Below the pieces are notes generated by a model that saw only the letters and a list, made by a program, of their open reading frames with translations, was not told the DNA's origin and ran no database searches. A stretch of 64,000 nucleotides of DNA from an uncultured Flavobacteriaceae bacterium (lineage in GTDB: Bacteria; Bacteroidota; Bacteroidia; Flavobacteriales; Flavobacteriaceae): positions 310,001-374,000 of the forward strand of contig CAJIZF010000004.1 of the NCBI GenBank assembly GCA_905181835.1. Reading direction: 5' to 3'. Below, piece by piece: positions 58,346 through 64,000 of the stretch (positions within the stretch are counted from its first letter, which is position 1; each line of letters opens with the position of its first letter). The position numbers were made by a program, and so were the translations under genes.

Positions 58346-58375
58346 TTGTTTTTATGGGAATAGATGTTATTTTTG
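58346..58375 (+). promoter_or_regulatory. Promoter of the T9SS-secreted GEVED protein gene
   Basis: TTG (58346-58348), 19 bases, then TATTTTTG (58368-58375); exact flavobacterial consensus. The ATG is 41 bases further on. Confidence 0.6.
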
Positions 58376-58416
58376 GAAACACTTTTAAACAATTTGTTAA
58401 TTAAAAAAATAAACTT

Positions 58417-61079
58417 ATGAAATTAAAAAATTATTTTTTATTGTTTTTCTTGTTTGTATTTGCTGTTAATTCAAATGCTCAAGAATCTACACCTAATGTA
58501 GCAATGCAAGCCAATATCTCAGTTGAGGTGACTCCTGAATATATACCTTCAATTGCTTCTAGGCTAGCTGATCTCCCTCCATACGTTGATGTTGCCAAAG
58601 AAGCAGCAGATAAAAGATCACTAGGTAATACCGTTATTATTGGAAAAGATCGTCAAACTAAAGATGATTATTTTTTAAGAAATAGGCATGAATCATCTCA
58701 AAGTGTTCGTGTAGCTCCACCAACTGTCGTGTTTGATGCTTATCAATCTGGCTCTACACCCTCAGACCCATCAATGGCAATTGGTCCAAATCATGTGTTT
58801 GTAGTATTTAACACTGGTTTTGCAATTTATGATAAATCCGGAAACTTATTAGCAGGGCCATTAAGTCCAAATCCTACCATATTTCCGAGTAGTGGATGTT
58901 GTGATTTAACAGCTTCTTATGATGCTGCTGCAGATCGTTGGGTAATTACCTTTTTAGGAGGAGGTGCTCAAGTGGCAGTTTCTGACGGGCCAGACCCAAT
59001 TAATGATGGATGGTACAACTACAATATCGGAGCTATTAACGATTACCAAAAATTATCAGTTTGGAGTGATGGTTACTACATGACAGACAACACTGGTAGT
59101 AGTAATAAAGTTTGGGCGATGGAAAGAGCAGAAATGTTATTAGGAAACTCAGCACAAATATTAGGGTTTAATTTACCGGGGATACAAACTAGTGGATTTT
59201 ACAGTCCACAAGCACTTAATGTAAGTGATGCTAATATGCCTGCTTCTGGCGGAGCCACTTTTCTTTATCTTCAAGATGATGCTTGGGGAGGTGTTTCTAC
59301 TGATCACGTAAAGTTATGGACTTTAGACATGGACTGGGATGCAGGAAATGGAACAATGAATGCTGCTATTGAACTTCCAGCAACAGAATTTATTTCAGTA
59401 TTTGATGGAGGAAGTTTTTCAAACCTAACCCAACCAGGAGGAGGTTCAGCTGTTGATGCTTTGCAAGCTACCATTATGAATCAAGCTCAATTTAGAAAAT
59501 TTGACACTTATAATTCAGCTTATTTAACTTCGTAGTTGATATGGATGCTTCAGGTGGAGAGTTGGCTGGTATCCGTTGGTTTGAATTAAGACAAGATGCG
59601 GATAATGGACCTTGGTCGGTATACCAAGAAGGAACATATTCTGCACCAGATGGAAGGCATGCTTGGCACGGAAGTATGATTATGGATGGTTTAGGTAATA
59701 TTGCAATGGGTTATACCTCTATGGCTGGTCCTACAACACCTAATCCAACAGACTTTAGAATAAGCTCTTATTATACGGGTAGATTTAATGGTGATACAAA
59801 TGGTGTGATGACGGTTAATGAAGAATTAATCGCGGCAGGTAATGCAAATATTCCAAGTACTCGATATGGTGATTATGGAAAAATGGATATTGACCCCTCA
59901 GATGATACTACTTTTTGGTTTATCAATGAATACATGAATAGTGGACGTAAAGGAGTGGTTGGAGCTTTTCAACTTGTACCACCTCAAGCAGACGACATAG
60001 GAGTTAATGCAATTACAGCACCTAATTCAGGACCTTTAGGGGCAGCAGAAAGTATTGTAGTAAATATTAGAAATTTTGGAAACAACGATATTACCGATCC
60101 AGAAGTTCAATACATTCTTGATGGTGGTTCACCTGTTGTTGAAAGTTATTCAGGTACCATTGCTGCTGGAGGAACAGAGTCCTACACATTTACTGCAACA
60201 GGAGATTTTTCTGCAGAAGGAGATCATACTATTGTGTCAAGAACAAATTTAACTGGAGACACAAATCCTGCGAATGACGAAACTACAAAAACAATAACCA
60301 ATGGAATACTTTATTGTACTGCAACAGCAACTGCCGGATGTAATTTAGATGGAATCAAGAAATTTGTATTAAATACAATTGATGCTGATGATGGTGAAAA
60401 TGGATGTAACACGGAGCCAGCAAATAGTCCTACAGGTTACGCAGACAGAACAGACTTATCAACAGAATTGAGTAATGAAGCAGGATCAAATGTATATACT
60501 TTACAAGCTCAACAAAACTGGACTGGTGGTCCAGGTATTGAAGCTTTATCTGCTTGGATAGATTTTAATGATAATGGAACATTTGAGGTGACTGAAAGAT
60601 TAATTTCTGGAGAACTTTTTACTTCTGCTGCTGAGCTTGAAGATTTTACCCTTACAATCCCAGAAGGAGCAACTTTAGGTTCTCACAGAATGAGAGTAAA
60701 AGCTATCGATACATCAGCAAGCGGTAATATTTTAGATCCTTGTGCTGATCACGATTATGGTGAAGTACAAGATTATACTGTAGTTATAGTTGGAATATTA
60801 GGAGTTGAAGATCCTGCTATTTCTGAGGCAGAATTTACAGTGTTAACCTCTCCAAATAACCAGTTTGATATTACTCTAACTACTGGTTTTGATGGAGTTG
60901 CTTCTGTAGCAATCTTTAACGTATTAGGCCAGGTGTTAGCATACAATAATTTAGAGAAGCAAGGTGATAGTTATGAATATCATCTAGATATGTCTTACGC
61001 TGACGCAGGTATTTACTTCGTTAGAGTGGGAGATAATTCTTCTAAAACTTATAAAACTGCAAAAATTATTGTAAAATAG
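58417..61079 (+). CDS. Secreted T9SS type A protein with CARDB and GEVED domains, frameshifted near 59530
   Basis: About 887 residues corrected. A signal peptide (cleaved near SNAQE), then a propeller-like N-terminal region (GSTPSDPSMAIGPNHVFVVFNTGFAIYDKSGN, PNPTIFPSSGCCDLTASYDAAADRWVITF). One missing base near 59530 in YF-NFVVDMDASGGELAGIRWFEL gives an early stop at 59535. Next come a CARDB-like Ig domain (about 530-620), a Cys-containing GEVED domain (IEALSAWIDFNDNGTFEVTERLISG ... DYGEVQDYTV), and a T9SS tail (FTVLTSPNNQFDITLTTG, ending KTAKIIVK). Secreted or surface-attached; substrate unknown. Confidence 0.82.
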
Positions 61080-61098
61080 TTTTTAGCAAATAATTATT

Positions 61099-61129
61099 AA
61101 AAAGAGCGGATTATTTATTCGCTCTTTTT
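61099..61129. terminator. Bidirectional terminator between convergent genes
   Basis: AAAAAGAGCG (61099-61108) pairs with CGCTCTTTTT (61120-61129) around an 11-base loop, followed by T runs. It lies between the GEVED gene and the edge gene. Confidence 0.75.
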
Positions 61130-61140
61130 TTTATACAAAT

Positions 61141-64000
61141 TTAAAAATAAGCTCTTAATTGGACACTTCCAGTGTGGATTGCCTTAAATGTCTCACTTTT
61201 TCTGCCATTATAAGTTAAATTGATGTCTAGGAACTTAGTAACACTTTTTTGTAATAACAAACGCCAGGTTAAATTGATATTAGGTTGAAGGCCTTCTAAC
61301 ATTTGATAGGCAACTGGAGAGTAGGTGTTTCCATTAAAATTATTATTGATATAATTTAGTTCACCGTTTACTGCAATTTTTTGAGCATTAGCATAATTAA
61401 AAGAAATTCCTATTTTTTGTTGAATTAAAAGCTCAAAATTATTAAGTCGATTTTCTTTATTTAAATACTTATAAAATATATCAAATCGTGTTTTAGTACT
61501 CAATAAATACGAAATTTTAGGATTAATTTCATAGGTGTCTAATTTATAGTTCCTAGTTTCAAAATTTTCGTTTAAACTTTTATTTTCAGCAACAGTCCCC
61601 TTTAAATTTAATAGCCAGTCATTCCAGAATTTATGATTAAAATTTAATTGATGACTTTTTAATTTCGATTTTGTTAAACCAATAGATAGAAAGTTTTTAT
61701 TAGAAGACCTTATAAAGGTGTAAGAGGTGGTAAACTTTTGTTTTCCTTTATTAAAAAATAATACATTTCTAAAATTACTCACAGCTGCTAATTCGTTTTC
61801 TAAATAATCTTCAAATGGATTGATGATAAAAACAGTATCATCTCTCCTAACTTTTTTATCAATTAAAAAGGAGGTTTGATTGAAAAAATGAGCTACTACC
61901 TTCTTAAACCCTTTAAGATTAAACCATTGTTGAGGATTTAAAGTTAGCGTTTGACTAATTTTTGTTTGACTAATTTTAACAAATATTTGGTTGGGCAGAA
62001 GGATTCGAATATACTCAGCTTCATCCTGAAATTGAGCCAATTCAAACTCATCTAATTCTTGTATGTTGTTTTCGTTGTAATCATTCCATGTGTAAGTACC
62101 TTCTCCTGGCTCTACTTGAATGTAGGTAAATTCTTGTTGTGGTAAAACACCGTTATTAGTCTCTATTGCAGTATTTAAACGAATGCTATTTTTTAAAAAT
62201 GATTGGTTATAAATTATTCTTGAATTTAAAGAATTTTCCTCCTCCTCCATTTCATCCTCTTTTTTTAAAATTCGATAATTTGCAAAAACAGCTAATTGAG
62301 AAGTCGAATTATTCAGTATTCTAGATTTTAAATAGATATTATTTGAAGTAGATACTCGTTTCAATTCGGAATCTCGAATACTGTCATTAATTCGATGTCG
62401 GAAGCCAATTTCACTAAAAACCTTGGTGCTATCTCCTAATCCCGAAAAAATTTCATAGGCATTAAATTTTTGACTGGAGGGAGTTAGACTGTCATTAATA
62501 ATGGTTCGAATTTGGTTATTTTCGGTTGATAATTTTGCTCCAATCCAAGATTTCTTGAAAGAATAGGTCGCTAAATTGTGAACTCTAAAAAATTTAGAAT
62601 TTAGTTCTGAGCCTTTACTTTGAAGCGTACTTCCATTGGTTGTAAATTTAAAATTCTTAAATTTTAGGTTGATACCTAAAACATGTCTATTCCCAGAAAA
62701 ATTTTCAGAAAAATCTAAGTTCTGAAATTCGTATCTAAAGTCACCAAAATTCGTATCTGAGTAATCTATACCGCCCACTACATATCGCTGATTTCCTAAA
62801 GGATTATTGATATTCCAATCTCTATTAAACTCAACGGTATATAGTCTTTCAATGGTTTTGAAATCCTTATTTATATAATCTAATGTTGCAAAAGCGTCTA
62901 ATTTTCTTTCTTCCGTAGTTTTTAATAATGTTTGATTGACCGTCAATTTTCCCGCGAAACCAGTATTGTCCGTATTATCAATATCAGAAAACAAATTAAG
63001 ATCATTATTACTTCCTGCTACTTCAAAACTTAGGGAGGTTTTTTCGTTTGGATGGTATGTGCCATTTACCCCACCTACCTGTATTTTAGAGGGAGCTGTT
63101 AATTGAATTACGGGGGCATAATTTCCTTGTTTAACTCCGTTAATAGGAGGAGTATACTCATAAATACGATTAATAGCACTTGCCTCACTTAATACATAAT
63201 CTCCTAAATTTTCTCCAATTAGTGTAAAACGAACATTGTAGAGTTCCTCTTCAGGATTATTTGAAAAAATATAAGCTTCAGCTCCATCCACTTCATCAAT
63301 CTTATATAAAATCTTATTTTCGGAGTAGGTGTCTGGAATTGCAGATGGCGCAATCATTTGAGAGGAGTTATCACCAGCATTCTTTAAAATGTCAACTTGT
63401 GCTGATGTTAAATTTTGTTGTAAAGGTTGATTTTTTGAATCACTCTCGGAATAAATATAGGTTCCTAAGTCTAATTTTTTACTAGTATAATTAGCCCCGC
63501 CAAAACCAATAAACCGTGTGTAGTTCCTATCGGTATATTGATATTCAACTCGGATTCTCATATTAGCAGTAACAGGGTAGGTTGCATTAAATTTTAGTTC
63601 ACCTGCATTGTAGTCGATCATATAATCTTCTCCTTCTCCTCTTTTTAAGAGCAATCCATTAACATAAACTCGTTCACTGCCTGACACAATTAAAATGTAT
63701 AATTCGCCATTAGGACCCACAAGTTTGTAAGGACCTTGATTACCTTCTTGCCCAACAAAGTTACTACTTGAAAAAACACCTCTTACCAAAGCGCCAGCTG
63801 CAAATGTGTTTGTTTTGCCTCCGCTTTTATGATTGATGGTTCCACCAGCAGAAATTCCTTGAACTTTTTTTGTAAAATTCCCGAAATAACTGTTGTTATT
63901 AATTAAATCAATATCTCCAGCTCTTATGTTCCAATTGTCACTATACAATTCGATAAAAATTTGATCAAATTCGTCTAAGCTTTGAGAATATCCTGCACTT
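61141..64000 (-). CDS. Very large envelope protein, 5' end beyond the right edge
   Basis: At least 950 residues are visible and the frame is open through the edge (upstream residues SAGYSQSLDEFDQIFIELYSDN). The N-terminal visible part reads NWNIRAGDIDLINNNSYFGNFTKKVQGISAGGTINHKSG, with short beta-turns, then long stretches of alternating polar and hydrophobic residues and many Asn and aromatic residues, as in outer-membrane barrels. Its C-terminus ends in a barrel-like strand (HTGSVQLRAYF). It is a Bacteroidota family of unknown role, probably an outer-membrane barrel or a large surface protein. No function is assigned. Confidence 0.7.
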   Translation of the reverse strand, partial: SAGYSQSLDEFDQIFIELYSDNWNIRAGDIDLINNNSYFGNFTKKVQGISAGGTINHKSGGKTNTFAAGALVRGVFSSSNFVGQEGNQGPYKLVGPNGELYILIVSGSERVYVNGLLLKRGEGEDYMIDYNAGELKFNATYPVTANMRIRVEYQYTDRNYTRFIGFGGANYTSKKLDLGTYIYSESDSKNQPLQQNLTSAQVDILKNAGDNSSQMIAPSAIPDTYSENKILYKIDEVDGAEAYIFSNNPEEELYNVRFTLIGENLGDYVLSEASAINRIYEYTPPINGVKQGNYAPVIQLTAPSKIQVGGVNGTYHPNEKTSLSFEVAGSNNDLNLFSDIDNTDNTGFAGKLTVNQTLLKTTEERKLDAFATLDYINKDFKTIERLYTVEFNRDWNINNPLGNQRYVVGGIDYSDTNFGDFRYEFQNLDFSENFSGNRHVLGINLKFKNFKFTTNGSTLQSKGSELNSKFFRVHNLATYSFKKSWIGAKLSTENNQIRTIINDSLTPSSQKFNAYEIFSGLGDSTKVFSEIGFRHRINDSIRDSELKRVSTSNNIYLKSRILNNSTSQLAVFANYRILKKEDEMEEEENSLNSRIIYNQSFLKNSIRLNTAIETNNGVLPQQEFTYIQVEPGEGTYTWNDYNENNIQELDEFELAQFQDEAEYIRILLPNQIFVKISQTKISQTLTLNPQQWFNLKGFKKVVAHFFNQTSFLIDKKVRRDDTVFIINPFEDYLENELAAVSNFRNVLFFNKGKQKFTTSYTFIRSSNKNFLSIGLTKSKLKSHQLNFNHKFWNDWLLNLKGTVAENKSLNENFETRNYKLDTYEINPKISYLLSTKTRFDIFYKYLNKENRLNNFELLIQQKIGISFNYANAQKIAVNGELNYINNNFNGNTYSPVAYQMLEGLQPNINLTWRLLLQKSVTKFLDINLTYNGRKSETFKAIHTGSVQLRAYF

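Larger units (their letters stand above)
58027..58416. other. Intergenic region (390 bases) with inverted repeat and promoter
   Basis: No gene-like frame is supported. The region holds an 11-base perfect inverted repeat (58173-58204, loop 10) and the downstream gene's promoter (58346-58375). The rest is AT-rich without other structure that I can see. Confidence 0.6.

Overview
The window looks like chromosomal DNA of a marine-type member of the Flavobacteriaceae (phylum Bacteroidota). It is AT-rich by eye. Several genes have the Bacteroidota promoter form TTG-N(19-24)-TAnnTTTG. Type IX secretion (T9SS) parts and T9SS-sorted proteins are frequent: a PorP/SprF family protein, a gliding-type C-terminal domain, and Por-type tails ending in basic residues. 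The suf, sdhCAB and fbp-GNAT-lysC gene orders are typical of the family. Genus and species cannot be read from the sequence alone. I see no rRNA, tRNA, insertion sequence, phage or CRISPR array.

Layout. 0-9 kb holds the end of a secreted protein gene, mfd (transcription-coupled repair), a TerB-like protein, fbp (gluconeogenesis), a GNAT acetyltransferase with aspartokinase lysC, and an OlsF-like bifunctional acyltransferase for ornithine lipid. 9-14 kb is a surface module: a large adhesin-like protein with a gliding-type C-terminus, a PorP/SprF outer-membrane protein and an OmpA/PD40 protein. 14-16.5 kb has hflX and a DUF3078 protein. 16.5-24 kb is a compact Fe-S assembly operon, sufA-sufB-(lipoprotein)-sufC-sufD-sufS-(META lipoprotein)-sufE-sufT-DUF2480. 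24-27 kb has a SulP transporter and two envelope proteins.

27-38 kb is the most unusual part. A di-heme cytochrome c peroxidase/MauG-like gene lies beside an MbnP-family lipoprotein, a seven-repeat lipoprotein, and four tandem paralogues of a secreted LVIVD-repeat (choice-of-anchor B) beta-propeller. The four copies share a regular series of blade-equivalent histidines, which suggests a metal site. Two of the copies share an upstream 14-base motif.

38-44 kb is a tripartite RND efflux system (adaptor, pump, outer-membrane factor). 44-53 kb has thiL, an alpha/beta hydrolase, an aminopeptidase P, the sdhCAB respiratory operon, and a YbdL-like aminotransferase followed by a YafV-like omega-amidase. 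53-64 kb has an Ig-like lipoprotein, comF, a coiled-coil membrane protein, glyS, a small lipoprotein, a T9SS-secreted GEVED protein, and the 3' part of a very large envelope protein that runs off the right edge.

Quality caveat. At least fourteen single-base indels interrupt otherwise well-conserved genes, including the indispensable glyS and aspartokinase. Most behave as +1 insertions. The simplest reading is residual sequencing or assembly error, so interrupted genes are annotated here at their full inferred length with the shift position given.
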